Counted from the stretch's first letter, positions 8,630-17,404 are shown. The stretch: DNA of 64,000 nt from Sphingomonas sp. (GCF_017745215.1 NZ_JAGHZV010000001.1:310001-374000); one strand, 5' to 3'. Translations and numbers: made by a program. The notes: generated from the letters alone by a model not told the origin.

Positions 8630-8777
8630 GTCAAAAAATCGTCCTCCGCACAGGGGGATTGCGGGGGCGGTGCGGCGGCGCAGGCGGATCGGCTTCATGC
8701 TGCCGACCGAAGCATAGCATGTCCTATTTGGGAAGATGGGACGCGGTATCGGAGCAGCTGGGATAGCCATCTGCAGC

Positions 8778-9017
8778 TTAGAGACCGTTCGGCCAGGCGA
8801 TCTGTGCGATCGTCCCGATTATCAACATCAGTATCAGCAAACCCATCGCAAAGGCCAAGACCCAAAACCGCGAGGGCTGATCAGCGCGGCGGCCCGAGAG
8901 AGTAATCGCGTAGTAAGGCCATTCGAGTCTGCCGCTCTTGAAGCCCGATAAAAGCAGCCAACCGAATATTGCCGCACCGATCGCCGTCGCGATCGGGCCA
9001 TAGATCGCCTCGCTCAT
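8778..9017 (-). CDS. Small two-helix membrane protein, unrecognised
   Basis: A 79-residue protein from MSEAIYG. It has one hydrophobic helix at about residues 8-25 (ATAIGAAIFGWLLLSGF), a short polar loop with WPYYAITLSGRR, and a second helix at about 51-73 (FWVLAFAMGLLILMLIIGT). The open frame continues upstream to 9158, but that part is basic and not membrane-like. No family recognised. Confidence 0.5.
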   Translation of the reverse strand: MSEAIYGPIATAIGAAIFGWLLLSGFKSGRLEWPYYAITLSGRRADQPSRFWVLAFAMGLLILMLIIGTIAQIAWPNGL

Positions 9018-9323
9018 GGCGACGGAAGTGCCCCGGGACATCGATCGTTGCAATGTCTCGGAGTTCGATATCCGATGAAACCAACTCCGGGCTGGTCGCC
9101 CCTCATCAAGCGGTCGAACCGGTATTGCTTCAGCGCCCGCCATGATCGTGCGGTACATCGCAGTAGGTCGGTCAGCCGGCCTTGTGCCGGGGTCCCGTTA
9201 GCCGCGCCGCTGAACCCAGGCTTCCATCCCAGCCCTCGCCTTCCCGTGGACCCCGGCACAAGGCCGGGGTGACGACAATATTCAGTGGGGAGGGGCACCC
9301 CCGGTTCTGAATGCCGATCCAGC
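9018..9323. other. Intergenic stretch between small membrane protein and rarA
   Basis: About 300 bases with no convincing gene. It holds the palindrome listed at 9176-9274; the remainder shows nothing I can assign. Confidence 0.6.
9176..9274. repeat. Second palindromic repeat family (about 99 bp)
   Basis: Twenty-base inverted arms (CCGGCCTTGTGCCGGGGTCC at 9176-9195 and its complement at 9248-9267) around a centre of about 50 bases, followed by GTGACG. The arm sequence differs from the 84-bp family, but the plan is the same. Confidence 0.85.
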
Positions 9324-10640
9324 CTAATCCTTCCCGCGCCGCACCTCGTCCCACCACGCCAGCCGCTCCTGGATGCGCTTCTCATGGCCGCGGTCGCTGG
9401 GGGTGTAGAAGGTCTGTGGGCTCATCTCCTCGGGCCAGTAGTTCGAGCCCGAGAAGCCCTCGGCGGTGTCGTGGTCATAGGCATAGCCCTTGCCGTAACC
9501 GATCTCCTTCATGAGCTTCGTCGGCGCGTTGAGGATGTTCTGCGGAGGGCTGAGCGAGCCGGTCTCCTTCGCCACGCGCCACGCGGCGCCGGCGGCCTTG
9601 TAGGCGGCGTTCGACTTGGGGGCGGTGGCGCAATAGAGGCACGCCTGCACGATCGCGAGCTCACCCTCGGGGGTGCCCAGGAACTCGTACGCGTCCTTGG
9701 CCGCCAGGCACTGGACCAGCGCCTGGGGGTCCGCCAAGCCGATGTCCTCGCTGGCGAAACGCGTGATGCGGCGGAGCACGTAGAGCGGCTCCTCGCCCGC
9801 GGTGAGCATGCGCGCGAGATAGTAGAGCGAAGCCTGGGGGTCGCTGCCGCGCATCGATTTGTGGAGCGCCGAGATGAGGTTGTAATGGCCTTCGCGGTCC
9901 TTGTCGTAGACCGCGACGCGGCGCTGGAGGAAGGCGCCGAGCGCGGCGGGATCGAGCGGCTCGGGGAAGCTCACCGAGAAGAGCGTCTCGGCCTGGTTGA
10001 GCAGGAAGCGGCCGTCGCCGTCGGCGCTTGCGATAAGTGCGTCGCGTGCCTCGGGGGTGAGCGGGAGCGGGCGCTCGAGCAATGCCTCGGCGCGGTCGAG
10101 CAGCAGGCCGAGCGCCTGATGGTCGAGCCGGCGCAGGATGAGGACCTGCGCGCGGCTGAGCAGCGCGGCGTTGAGCTCGAAGCTGGGGTTCTCGGTGGTG
10201 GCGCCGATCAGGGTGACGGTGCCGTCCTCGACAAAGGGCAGGAAGCCGTCCTGCTGCGAGCGGTTGAAGCGGTGGATCTCGTCCACGAACAGAAGCGTGC
10301 GGCGGCCGAGGCGGCCATATTCCCTGGCCTCGGCGAAGACCTTTTTGAGGTCGGCGACGCCCGAGAAGACCGCGCTGATCGCGACGAAGCGCAGGCCGAC
10401 GGCATCGGCGAGCAGGCGCGCGATCGTGGTCTTGCCGGTGCCGGGCGGCCCCCAGAGGATGATCGAGGCGAGCTTCCCCGCCGCGACCATCCGCCCGATC
10501 GCGCCTTCGGGGCCGGTGAGATGGTCCTGGCCGACGACGTCCGCGAGCTGCTGTGGCCGCAGCCGATCGGCGAGCGGGGCGTTTGCGGACGGGGCGTCGG
10601 CCGGGGTGGAGGCAGGGTCGGCGGCGAAGAGGTCGGCCAT
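9324..10640 (-). CDS. rarA: Replication-associated recombination protein A
   Basis: A 438-residue AAA+ ATPase (MgsA/RarA/WRNIP1 family) acting at stalled replication forks. Walker A GPPGTGKTT is at 64-72, Walker B with VDEIHRF at 119-125, and sensor 1 GATTENPS at 146-153. The C-terminal half holds the RarA tetramerisation region with the family segments ASEDIGLADP and YGKGYAYDHD. Length is normal. It is transcribed away from the PadR regulator gene. Confidence 0.96.
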   Translation of the reverse strand: MADLFAADPASTPADAPSANAPLADRLRPQQLADVVGQDHLTGPEGAIGRMVAAGKLASIILWGPPGTGKTTIARLLADAVGLRFVAISAVFSGVADLKKVFAEAREYGRLGRRTLLFVDEIHRFNRSQQDGFLPFVEDGTVTLIGATTENPSFELNAALLSRAQVLILRRLDHQALGLLLDRAEALLERPLPLTPEARDALIASADGDGRFLLNQAETLFSVSFPEPLDPAALGAFLQRRVAVYDKDREGHYNLISALHKSMRGSDPQASLYYLARMLTAGEEPLYVLRRITRFASEDIGLADPQALVQCLAAKDAYEFLGTPEGELAIVQACLYCATAPKSNAAYKAAGAAWRVAKETGSLSPPQNILNAPTKLMKEIGYGKGYAYDHDTAEGFSGSNYWPEEMSPQTFYTPSDRGHEKRIQERLAWWDEVRRGKD

Positions 10641-10742
10641 GGGGGGTAGATAGGCGTTCCTGGTAGGTTCCGGAAGAACTTAAGCCCCTTCCCCTCAAGG
10701 GGAGCGGCGTCCAGGGCGGGATGAGACTGGATCGGCCCCAAG

Positions 10743-10824
10743 CCGTCATCCCGGCGAAAGCCGGGACCCAGGGTTACGGAAGGCGTCGCTCGCGGCCCTG
10801 GGTCCCGGCTTCGCCGGGATGACG
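10743..10824. repeat. 84-bp palindromic repeat, copy 2
   Basis: Same arms as copy 1, with one T missing in the right arm (82 bp). Lies in the divergent gap between rarA and the PadR regulator. Confidence 0.93.
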
Positions 10825-10860
10825 ATTTAGAGAAAATGACCCGGCTCCGGAAAAGGGGCC

Positions 10861-10895
10861 TTGTGACATGCTATCTCAAGATATATCTTAATAGC
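10861..10895 (+). promoter_or_regulatory. PadR promoter and probable operator
   Basis: AAGATATATCTT at 10878-10889 is a perfect 12-bp palindrome of the AT-rich kind bound by PadR proteins. It overlaps a candidate -10 (TATCTT at 10884) spaced 17 bases from TTGTGA at 10861. AAGGAG at 10910 gives a good ribosome site for the gene at 10925. Autorepression is inference. Confidence 0.6.
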
Positions 10896-10924
10896 ATCAA
10901 GAGTCACTCAAGGAGTAATGATAC

Positions 10925-11572
10925 ATGTTTGGACGACATCATCGCTACCACGGCGAGTTCCACGATTGCGGGGGCCGGGAGTTCGGAGGCCGCGGCGGCG
11001 GCGGCGGCGGCGGGCGAGGCGGCTGGGGCCGTCACGGGCCGCGCGGCTTCGCCATGGCCTGGGCGATGGGCAACCAGGGCTGGGGCGGCGAGGAGGACGG
11101 CGGGCGCCGCCGGCGCATGTTCGACGGCGGCGAGCTTCGCCTCATCCTGCTCAAGCTCATCGAGGAAAGCCCGCGCCACGGCTACGACCTGATCCGCGAG
11201 ATCGAGGAGCGCTCGGGTGGCGTCTATGCGCCGAGCCCCGGCGTGATCTATCCGACGCTGACGATGCTCAGCGACATGGGCCAGATCGAGGAGCAGCAGG
11301 CCGAGGGCGCCAAGAAGGTGTTCGGCATCACCGCCGCGGGCAGCGCGCATCTCACCGAGCGCGAGGAGGAAGTCGAGGCGCTGTTCGCGCGGCTCGCCGA
11401 GCTGGGCTCGATGCGCGCGCGGGCGAGCGGCGGCGGCCCGATCCGCCGCGCGATGCGCAACCTGCGCGCGGTGCTCGGCGAGAAGCTGGGCGACGGCGAG
11501 GCCGACAGCGACACGCTCCACGCGATCGCGGCGATCCTCGACGAAGCGGTGCAGAAGATCGAACGGCTCTGA
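10925..11572 (+). CDS. PadR-family transcriptional regulator
   Basis: A 215-residue repressor-type protein. Residues 17-38 are a flexible Gly-rich stretch (GGREFGGRGGGGGGG) seen in the N-termini of some PadR proteins. Residues about 68-150 are the winged helix: LRLILLKLIEESPRHGYDL, then the PadR hallmark GVIYPTLTMLSDMGQIE. The C-terminal helices would dimerise. AAGGAG lies nine bases before the ATG, and an AT-rich palindrome lies over the promoter. The DUF2218 gene follows at once and may be co-transcribed. The ligand is unknown. Confidence 0.9.
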   Translation: MFGRHHRYHGEFHDCGGREFGGRGGGGGGGRGGWGRHGPRGFAMAWAMGNQGWGGEEDGGRRRRMFDGGELRLILLKLIEESPRHGYDLIREIEERSGGVYAPSPGVIYPTLTMLSDMGQIEEQQAEGAKKVFGITAAGSAHLTEREEEVEALFARLAELGSMRARASGGGPIRRAMRNLRAVLGEKLGDGEADSDTLHAIAAILDEAVQKIERL

Positions 11573-11640
11573 TGCCGCGGATCGAAGTATTGCGCCGGCG
11601 GTTGGCATTGCTCCAGCCGCCGGCAACCGGAGACGAGACG

Positions 11641-11964
11641 ATGACGACCACCCGCGTGACTGCGGCGGCGCGCGTGCCGACCGCGCATGCCAGCCGCTAC
11701 CTCCAGCAGCTGTGCAAGCATTGGCAGCACAACCTCACGGTCACCTTCAACGCCGAGCACGGCACGGTGGTGTTCCCGCGCGACGCGCGCGGCGCCGACT
11801 GGCCGGGCGACGCGCTGGTGACCTTCTACGCCGAGCCCGAGCTGCTCGCGATCCGCATCGATGCGAGCGCCGAGGGGCAGCTCGAAGCGCTCAAGGGCGC
11901 GGTCGAACGACACGTCGACCGGTTCGCTTTCCGCGAGGGGCCGTTGGTCTACGCCTGGGGTTGA
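11641..11964 (+). CDS. DUF2218 protein
   Basis: A 107-residue small protein with the DUF2218 pattern: RVPTAHASRYLQQLCKHW, then TVTFNAEHGTVVF and a late helix with LKGAVERHVDRFAFRE. An in-frame ATG at 11572 overlapping the PadR stop would add 23 residues, but family members begin close to the RYLQQLCKHW block and GGAGACGAG precedes the ATG at 11641. In many genomes this family sits beside iron or siderophore genes, but no such gene is adjacent here, so function stays open. Confidence 0.8.
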   Translation: MTTTRVTAAARVPTAHASRYLQQLCKHWQHNLTVTFNAEHGTVVFPRDARGADWPGDALVTFYAEPELLAIRIDASAEGQLEALKGAVERHVDRFAFREGPLVYAWG

Positions 11965-12012
11965 CGGGACCCCCGAGTCCGATCGTGCGTTATGGCGCGC
12001 GAGGAGGATTCC

Positions 12013-12219
12013 ATGTCTCATCGGCAACCCGGCCTCGACGGCCGCCATCGCAACGCGGATGGCACGATCAGCCGCAAGCACGGCAACACGCAGGTGTCCA
12101 CGCAGCGCGAAACCTATGGCGACGGGTTCGCCGAGGGCGCGCGCGGCGACATGAAGCTCTCGACGCTGCTGAAGCGCGAGGGCGCGGAGTCGCTCAGCGA
12201 GCTGTTGAAGGACGACTGA
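12013..12219 (+). CDS. Small basic protein, unrecognised
   Basis: A 68-residue hydrophilic protein starting MSHRQPGLDG. AGGAGG lies six bases before this ATG, which decides the start over an in-frame ATG 21 bases upstream. Readable blocks are RNADGTISRKHGNT, then GDGFAEGARGDMKLSTLL and SLSELLKDD. It has no membrane segment. It is probably a conserved sphingomonad protein of unknown role. Confidence 0.6.
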   Translation: MSHRQPGLDGRHRNADGTISRKHGNTQVSTQRETYGDGFAEGARGDMKLSTLLKREGAESLSELLKDD

Positions 12220-12236
12220 GCCGGCCAATCCAAAAG

Positions 12237-12266
12237 CCGTCATCCCGGCGAAAGCCGGGATGACGG
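12237..12266. repeat. Collapsed 30-bp copy of the palindromic repeat
   Basis: Only the outer parts of both arms remain, joined directly (CCGTCATCCCGG ... GGGATGACGG), with the inner arm and centre missing. It lies between two convergent genes. Confidence 0.9.
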
Positions 12267-12290
12267 TTGTATCGGGTGACGTGGAGGGCC

Positions 12291-13556
12291 CTACTTCCCG
12301 TGCCGCGCCGCCGCTTCGAAATAGGTATCCACCGCCGCCTGGTTGATCAGGTCCCAGCGGTAGCGCTGTGCGATCCGTGCGCCCGCTTCGCCCGCCGCGC
12401 GGCGGAAGGCGTGGTCCTCGGCGAAGCGCTGGAGCGCGTCGGCATAGCCGTCCATGCTGTCGGGCTGGACGAGGATGCCGTTGACGCCGTCCTCGACGAG
12501 GCCGACCGGCCCGGTCGCATAGGCCGCAACCACCGAGACGCCCGAGGCCATCGCCTCCAGCGTGACGTTGCCGAAGCTCTCGGTCACGGAAGGGTTGAAG
12601 AACACGTCCATCGAAGCGACCGCGCGGCTCAATGCCTCGCCCGACTGGAAGCCGGTGAACACCGCGCCGGGCACGCGCTCGGCGAACCAGTCGCGCGCCG
12701 GGCCCTTGCCGATCACCAGCACGCGATGCTTGACCCCGCGCGCCTCAAGCCTCGCGACGACGTCGGCGAACACGCCCAGGCCTTTCTCGAGCACCAGCCG
12801 ACCGAGGAAGCCGATCGCGACCTCGTCGTCGGCGATGCCGAGCGAGCGGCGCCATTCGAGACTGCGCATCCCGGGGTTGAACTTCTGGTGGTAGACGCCG
12901 CGCGACCAGATCGACATCGGCGCATGCACGCCCCATTCGCGCAGAAGCGCGCTCATCATCGGGCCGGTGGTCATCACCGCGTCGAAGCGGTTGTAGAAGC
13001 GGGTGAGCGCGCGGATCAGCGTCGGCTCGAGGAAGCCGATGCCATAATATTGCGGATAGGTCTCGAAGCGCGTGTGGACCGAGGCGACCGCGGGCACGTC
13101 GTTCTTCTCGGCCCATTTGACCGCGGCGTGCCCTAGGAATTCGGGCGCCGAGCAATGAACGACGTTCGGCGCGAACGCCTCGAGGTCCTTGCGGATCTTG
13201 GCGGGCATGCCGGGCGTGGCGAAGCGATATTCGTCGCGCCCCCCCGGCATCGGCAGCGCGGGCACGCTCACCAGGTCGCCCACCGGCGCGAAGGCCGGGG
13301 TCTTGGTGGTCGGCGAATAGACGCGCACCTTGCCGCCGAGGTCGAGAACGTGCTGCATCAGCAGGTTGAGCGCCTGGTTCGCGCCGTCGCGGACATAATT
13401 GTAATTGCCGCTGAACAGTGCGACGCGGAGATCGGTGGGCTTCATCGGGCGCCGGACGTAGAGGTTCGCCTCGGCGGCGTCCACCTTGGGCCGGAGCAGC
13501 CAGTTGAGCGGCGTCTCGGGCCTGGGCGCGATGAGCTTGGCATAGGTGTCGGTCAT
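12291..13556 (-). CDS. Glycosyltransferase family 4 (GT-B fold)
   Basis: A 421-residue retaining glycosyltransferase. The N-terminal Rossmann domain holds FSGNYNYVRDGANQAL and SVHTRFETYPQYYG; the C-terminal donor domain holds GFLGRLVLEKGL and the EX7E catalytic motif ESFGNVTLE near residue 322. This pattern resembles glycolipid transferases such as the alpha-mannosyltransferase (MgtA) and sulfoquinovosyltransferase (SQD2) group, so a membrane glycolipid acceptor is likely but not shown. An N-terminal extension of about 40 residues (MTDTYAKLIAPRPE) precedes the fold. It ends just after a collapsed repeat. Confidence 0.88.
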   Translation of the reverse strand: MTDTYAKLIAPRPETPLNWLLRPKVDAAEANLYVRRPMKPTDLRVALFSGNYNYVRDGANQALNLLMQHVLDLGGKVRVYSPTTKTPAFAPVGDLVSVPALPMPGGRDEYRFATPGMPAKIRKDLEAFAPNVVHCSAPEFLGHAAVKWAEKNDVPAVASVHTRFETYPQYYGIGFLEPTLIRALTRFYNRFDAVMTTGPMMSALLREWGVHAPMSIWSRGVYHQKFNPGMRSLEWRRSLGIADDEVAIGFLGRLVLEKGLGVFADVVARLEARGVKHRVLVIGKGPARDWFAERVPGAVFTGFQSGEALSRAVASMDVFFNPSVTESFGNVTLEAMASGVSVVAAYATGPVGLVEDGVNGILVQPDSMDGYADALQRFAEDHAFRRAAGEAGARIAQRYRWDLINQAAVDTYFEAAARHGK

Positions 13557-13646
13557 TAAGGCCCCCTTGACCCCAATTCTGTGTCATGGTTGCGGCACGA
13601 TTGAGACAAAAACCCGGGACCGCGGCGACGGTTGCGCGGTGCGGGC

Positions 13647-14090
13647 TCATCGCCGCGCGAGCAGGCGGTTCATCTCATCGATCTCCTCGCGCTGCGAGCG
13701 CTGGATCCGCTCGCAGAGGCGGACGACGTCGGGATCCTCGAGCGATGCCTTGCGGCACATCAGGATCGCGCCCGAATGGTGCGGGATCATCGAGCGCAGG
13801 AACTGCCGGTCGCCGATGCCGACCTGGTGGCGGATGCCGAACAGCGCGAGCGCGAAGAGCAGCACGAACACGACATGGAGCACGAGATTGGTCGAACGGT
13901 CCGGATACATGACGGGCATGGTGGCGACCATCAGCATGCCCATCGGCGCAGCCATCAGCACTGCCATGTAGAGCATGTTGAGATTATTGAAGAAATCCGC
14001 GGCGCCATCGATCATGGCGAACATCGCCAGATACATGATCGCCAGCCCCGCGACCATATTGACGGCAAGCATGGCATAGGCGTTCTTCAT
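13647..14090 (-). CDS. DUF305 membrane protein
   Basis: A 147-residue protein with three hydrophobic helices (about residues 6-27, 38-62, 69-86) and a C-terminal DUF305 four-helix part containing the hallmark MIPHHSGAILM at 101-111 followed by CRKASLEDP. The His pair and Met residues of this motif are thought to bind metals, and the family is often near copper or silver genes, though none is seen here. The membrane part is larger than in the simplest periplasmic members. Confidence 0.85.
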   Translation of the reverse strand: MKNAYAMLAVNMVAGLAIMYLAMFAMIDGAADFFNNLNMLYMAVLMAAPMGMLMVATMPVMYPDRSTNLVLHVVFVLLFALALFGIRHQVGIGDRQFLRSMIPHHSGAILMCRKASLEDPDVVRLCERIQRSQREEIDEMNRLLARR

Positions 14091-14200
14091 CGTCGCGCTC
14101 CCGAGGGTTGTGCGCGCAACAGCGTTCGGGGTGGGGCTGCCGTTCCGCCGGCGTGAAAACATCGTTCCCATTTCGTTCCGGATGGGATAGCGCTGCAGGG

Positions 14201-15571
14201 ATGGCCAAGCCCAAGAAACGCTATGTCTGCCAGGCCTGCGGGTCGGTTTCGTCGCAATGGGCGGGGCAGTGCGCCGATTGCGGCGAGTGGAACACGCTGG
14301 TCGAGGATGCCGGTGCGGTGGTGACCCCCTTCCAGGCGCGGCACAACCTCCAGTCGGGCGGGCGCGCGATCCTGATGTCGGGGCTCGACAGCCAGGTGGC
14401 GCTGCCCGAGCGGATGGCGACGGGGATCGCCGAACTGGACCGCGCGCTGGGCGGCGGCTTCGTCGAAGGCTCGGCGACGCTGATCGGCGGCGATCCGGGG
14501 ATCGGCAAGTCGACGTTGCTGCTCCAGGCCGCTGCCAAGCTGGCGAGCGCGGGGCGCGGGGTGGCCTATGTCTCGGGCGAGGAAGCCGCCGACCAGGTCC
14601 GGCTGCGCGCGCGCCGGCTGGGGCTGGGGCAGGCGCCGGTGCAGCTCGCCGCGGCAACGTCGGTGCGCGACATCCTCACCACGCTGGGCGAGGGGTCGGC
14701 GCCCGACCTGCTGGTGATCGATTCGATCCAGACGATGCATTCGGACCTGATCGAAGGCGCACCGGGCACGGTGAGCCAGGTGCGTGCGAGCGCGGGCGAG
14801 CTGATCCGCTTCGCCAAGGAGCGCGGGACGGCGCTGGTGCTGGTGGGGCACGTCACCAAGGACGGCAGCATCGCCGGCCCGCGCGTGCTTGAGCATATGG
14901 TCGACACGGTGCTCGCGTTCGAAGGCGAGCGCAGCCACCAGTACCGCATCCTGCGCGCGACCAAGAACCGCTTCGGCGGCACCGACGAGATCGGCGTGTT
15001 CGCGATGGCGAACGAGGGGCTGAGCGAAGTCTCCAATCCCTCGTCGCTGTTCCTCACCCACCGCGACGAGAGCGTGACCGGGACGATCGTCTTCCCCGCG
15101 CTGGAGGGCACGCGGCCGGTGCTGGTCGAGGTGCAGGCGCTCACCGTGCGGCTGGCCTCGGGCGCGACGCCGCGGCGCGCGGTGGTGGGGTGGGATTCGG
15201 GCCGGCTGGCGATGATCCTGGCGGTGCTCGAGGCGCGCTGCGGGCTGAGCTTCTCGGCGTGCGAAGTCTATCTCAACATCGCCGGGGGCTACCGCGTGCA
15301 GGACCCCGCGGCGGACCTGGCGGTGGCGGCGGCGCTGGTCTCGGCGCTGGCCGAGCGGCCGATGGCGGCGGACTGCGTCGCGTTCGGCGAGATCGCGCTG
15401 TCGGGCGAGATCCGGCCGGTGGCGCATGGGAACCTGAGGTGCCGCGAGGCGGCGAAGCTCGGCTTCGGGCGCGCGCTGGCGCCGGCGTCGCAGGGCGAGG
15501 GTGGGGGATTGGAGCTTGCGGGGTTCCGCACGCTCGGGGCTTTCGTTGACCATCTCCTCGGGCGCGGATAG
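14201..15571 (+). CDS. radA: DNA repair protein RadA
   Basis: A 456-residue RecA-like helicase that helps process recombination intermediates. The N-terminal zinc finger has C10xxC13 and C24xxC27, Walker A GGDPGIGKST is near 95-104, and the RadA hallmark KNRFG is at about 255. The C-terminal Lon-protease-like domain covers roughly 285-456 (YLNIAGGYRVQDPAADLAVA). The start MAKPKKRY was chosen because the zinc finger normally begins within a few residues of it; the frame is open for 31 codons further upstream. Confidence 0.97.
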   Translation: MAKPKKRYVCQACGSVSSQWAGQCADCGEWNTLVEDAGAVVTPFQARHNLQSGGRAILMSGLDSQVALPERMATGIAELDRALGGGFVEGSATLIGGDPGIGKSTLLLQAAAKLASAGRGVAYVSGEEAADQVRLRARRLGLGQAPVQLAAATSVRDILTTLGEGSAPDLLVIDSIQTMHSDLIEGAPGTVSQVRASAGELIRFAKERGTALVLVGHVTKDGSIAGPRVLEHMVDTVLAFEGERSHQYRILRATKNRFGGTDEIGVFAMANEGLSEVSNPSSLFLTHRDESVTGTIVFPALEGTRPVLVEVQALTVRLASGATPRRAVVGWDSGRLAMILAVLEARCGLSFSACEVYLNIAGGYRVQDPAADLAVAAALVSALAERPMAADCVAFGEIALSGEIRPVAHGNLRCREAAKLGFGRALAPASQGEGGGLELAGFRTLGAFVDHLLGRG

Positions 15572-15609
15572 CGCTTGGCGCAGCGGATCGGCCGCCGGGG
15601 GAGAGTGAC

Positions 15610-16161
15610 GTGACCAGCCTCGACATCATCGTGCTGCTCGCCGTGGGTGGATCGGCCGTGCTCGGCGCCTGGCGCGGCTTCGTGACCGAAGTGCTCGCGC
15701 TGCTCGTCTGGGTGGCGATGGTGGTGATGCTCAAGCTGCTCCACGCGCCGCTGACCACGGGTCTCGCGGGCGTGGTCGGCACCTGGGGCGGTGCTGCGGT
15801 GCTCGCCTTCGCGCTGATCGAGGGCGTGACCTATTTCGGCGGTCGGATGCTTGCGCGCGCGATCGGGGCGCGGGCGCGGGCGAGCGTGTTCGGTTCGCTC
15901 GACCGCGCGCTGGGGCTGGGGTTCGGCGCCTTGAAGGGGCTGATCCTGGTGAGCCTGGGCTTCTTGCTGCTCGTGCTGGTGATCGACACGATCGGCGGCG
16001 GCCCGAAGAACCGCCCGCAATGGATGACCCAGTCGATGAGCTACCCGCTGCTCCAGGGCACGAGCCAGTGGCTGGCCGAGTTCGTCACGCGGCGGAGCAA
16101 GGGGGAGTCGGTGTTCGGGAATTCGAGCGAGGCGGGTGGGGTGACGACGTCGGCGGATTGA
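15610..16161 (+). CDS. cvpA: CvpA family membrane protein
   Basis: A 183-residue inner-membrane protein starting at GTG with GGGGGAGAG upstream. Four hydrophobic helices span about residues 5-115; LDIIVLLAVGGSAVLGAWRG at the start and RASVFGSLDRALGLGFGALKG are family hallmarks. CvpA was first linked to colicin V export and is now tied to envelope homeostasis. In alphaproteobacteria it commonly follows radA and precedes purF, and here it follows radA. purF is absent; a low-GC patch comes next. Confidence 0.9.
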   Translation: MTSLDIIVLLAVGGSAVLGAWRGFVTEVLALLVWVAMVVMLKLLHAPLTTGLAGVVGTWGGAAVLAFALIEGVTYFGGRMLARAIGARARASVFGSLDRALGLGFGALKGLILVSLGFLLLVLVIDTIGGGPKNRPQWMTQSMSYPLLQGTSQWLAEFVTRRSKGESVFGNSSEAGGVTTSAD

Positions 16162-16208
16162 GAATTTTATCCAAGATATTAACTTAGTGGCTACCGAGCA
16201 TTGTGCTG

Positions 16209-16691
16209 CTAGTTAATTCGTCTCAATTGAAGATGATGCTCCACGACGATTACCCTATTTTGTTCGGCATCAAAGCCGGTTGCGTATCCTGTAAAAGTCC
16301 CATCGCCACCTCGTTCGAAAAAATATACGCCATAATCGAGAAAAAATCTGTCCGAAGATTCTTTAGATGGTGTCCAAAATAACCTCAAGAATCTTTCATT
16401 ATAATCTCCCTCGACATACCATATTCTATCAGGATATTGCGACATCTCGATCATGCCCGCGATGCGATTTCCAATTTGTTTTTTAAATATGAAAGTTTCG
16501 GACAAGTTTACGGAATTGCCGTTCTTATCTACTTCGGTCCAAGTTGATTCCCAAGTGGTTCCCGCAAATTGCACTCGTTTCCGGTGCCATAGAAGTCGAT
16601 CAAAGGCGTCCGTCCTCGATACGTAGCCACTTAATACGCCGCCGATAATAGTGGCTGCGACCCCTGCCCAAGCGAGAGTTGTAGCGTCCAT
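16209..16691 (-). CDS. Membrane-anchored protein in a low-GC patch, unrecognised
   Basis: A 160-residue protein from MDATTLAWAG; an in-frame ATG 51 bases upstream is possible. Residues 5-22 form one membrane helix (TLAWAGVAATIIGGVLSG). The rest is rich in aromatic residues and beta strands: FAGTTWESTWTEVDKNG, SETFIFKKQIGNRIAGMIE, RIWYVEGDYNERFLRLFW, GVYFFERGGDGTFTGYATGF and VIVVEHHLQLRR. The alternation suggests a small beta-barrel or lipocalin-like domain. Base composition and codon use (AAA, ATT, TTT) differ sharply from every neighbour, which suggests recent transfer. Function unknown. Confidence 0.7.
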   Translation of the reverse strand: MDATTLAWAGVAATIIGGVLSGYVSRTDAFDRLLWHRKRVQFAGTTWESTWTEVDKNGNSVNLSETFIFKKQIGNRIAGMIEMSQYPDRIWYVEGDYNERFLRLFWTPSKESSDRFFLDYGVYFFERGGDGTFTGYATGFDAEQNRVIVVEHHLQLRRIN

Positions 16692-16966
16692 GCTTCCCAA
16701 GCAACCTTTCCGCAACCGTTCCGATTGAGGAGGATATGCCACGGGTCGCTGTCATAGGAAATATACCACTAACACTATGAAATTATTTGATAATTTTGAG
16801 AATCGCGAATCGATGAATGATTTTGAACTGTTTTAATGTCTTCTCAATTCTTCGACGTGAGAGCCGCGGATTTTGTTCTTCCTAAGCAGGCGATTCGTTT
16901 TGGGTGGCGGTTGTCACTCCACCGAGTGGGTGGCGCCCCTCGTTCGCCTGCCCTAAACCGCTCGCA

Positions 16967-17404
16967 ATGAACGCGCCGCTCTACAACACCGAGATTCTCC
17001 GGCTCGCCGCTTCGATCCCCTTCCACGACCGGATCGACGCGCCGATGGCCTCGGTCGAGAAGCGCTCGCCGGTGTGCGGCAGTCGGGTCACCGTGGATGT
17101 CGACGTCGACGGCGAGGGGCGGGTGAGCGGCGTCGGCATGCTCGTGCGCGCCTGTGCGCTGGGCCAGGCCTCGGCCGCGCTGATGGCGGCCGACGCGACG
17201 GGCAAGACCGCCGCCGAGATCGCCGCGGCGCGCGACCAGCTGGCCGCCTGGCTCGCCGAGGAGCGCGCCGATCCGCCCGAATGGCCGGGCCTCGACATCT
17301 TCGCGCCCGCGATCCCGCATCGCGCGCGCCACGCCTCGATCCGCCTCGCCTTCGAAGCCGCCGCCGAAGCGACCGAAGCCGCCGCGCGCGGAGGCCCCGC
17401 CTGA
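16967..17404 (+). CDS. IscU/NifU-like iron-sulfur cluster scaffold protein
   Basis: A 145-residue protein with the IscU/SufU plan: C37 in PVCGSRV and C63 in RACALGQASAAL sit at the usual positions. The third cluster Cys of IscU (in the RxxC block near residue 120) is absent: the matching segment reads PHRARHASIRLAFEA. Such variants are frequent in alphaproteobacteria and may bind clusters differently or have another role. The stop overlaps the antiporter start (TGATG). Confidence 0.8.
   Translation: MNAPLYNTEILRLAASIPFHDRIDAPMASVEKRSPVCGSRVTVDVDVDGEGRVSGVGMLVRACALGQASAALMAADATGKTAAEIAAARDQLAAWLAEERADPPEWPGLDIFAPAIPHRARHASIRLAFEAAAEATEAAARGGPA

Noticed and set aside
16209..16691. CBASS or other anti-phage operon
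   Set aside because: The lone membrane protein has no cyclase, nuclease or other defence gene beside it; only its layout is suggestive.
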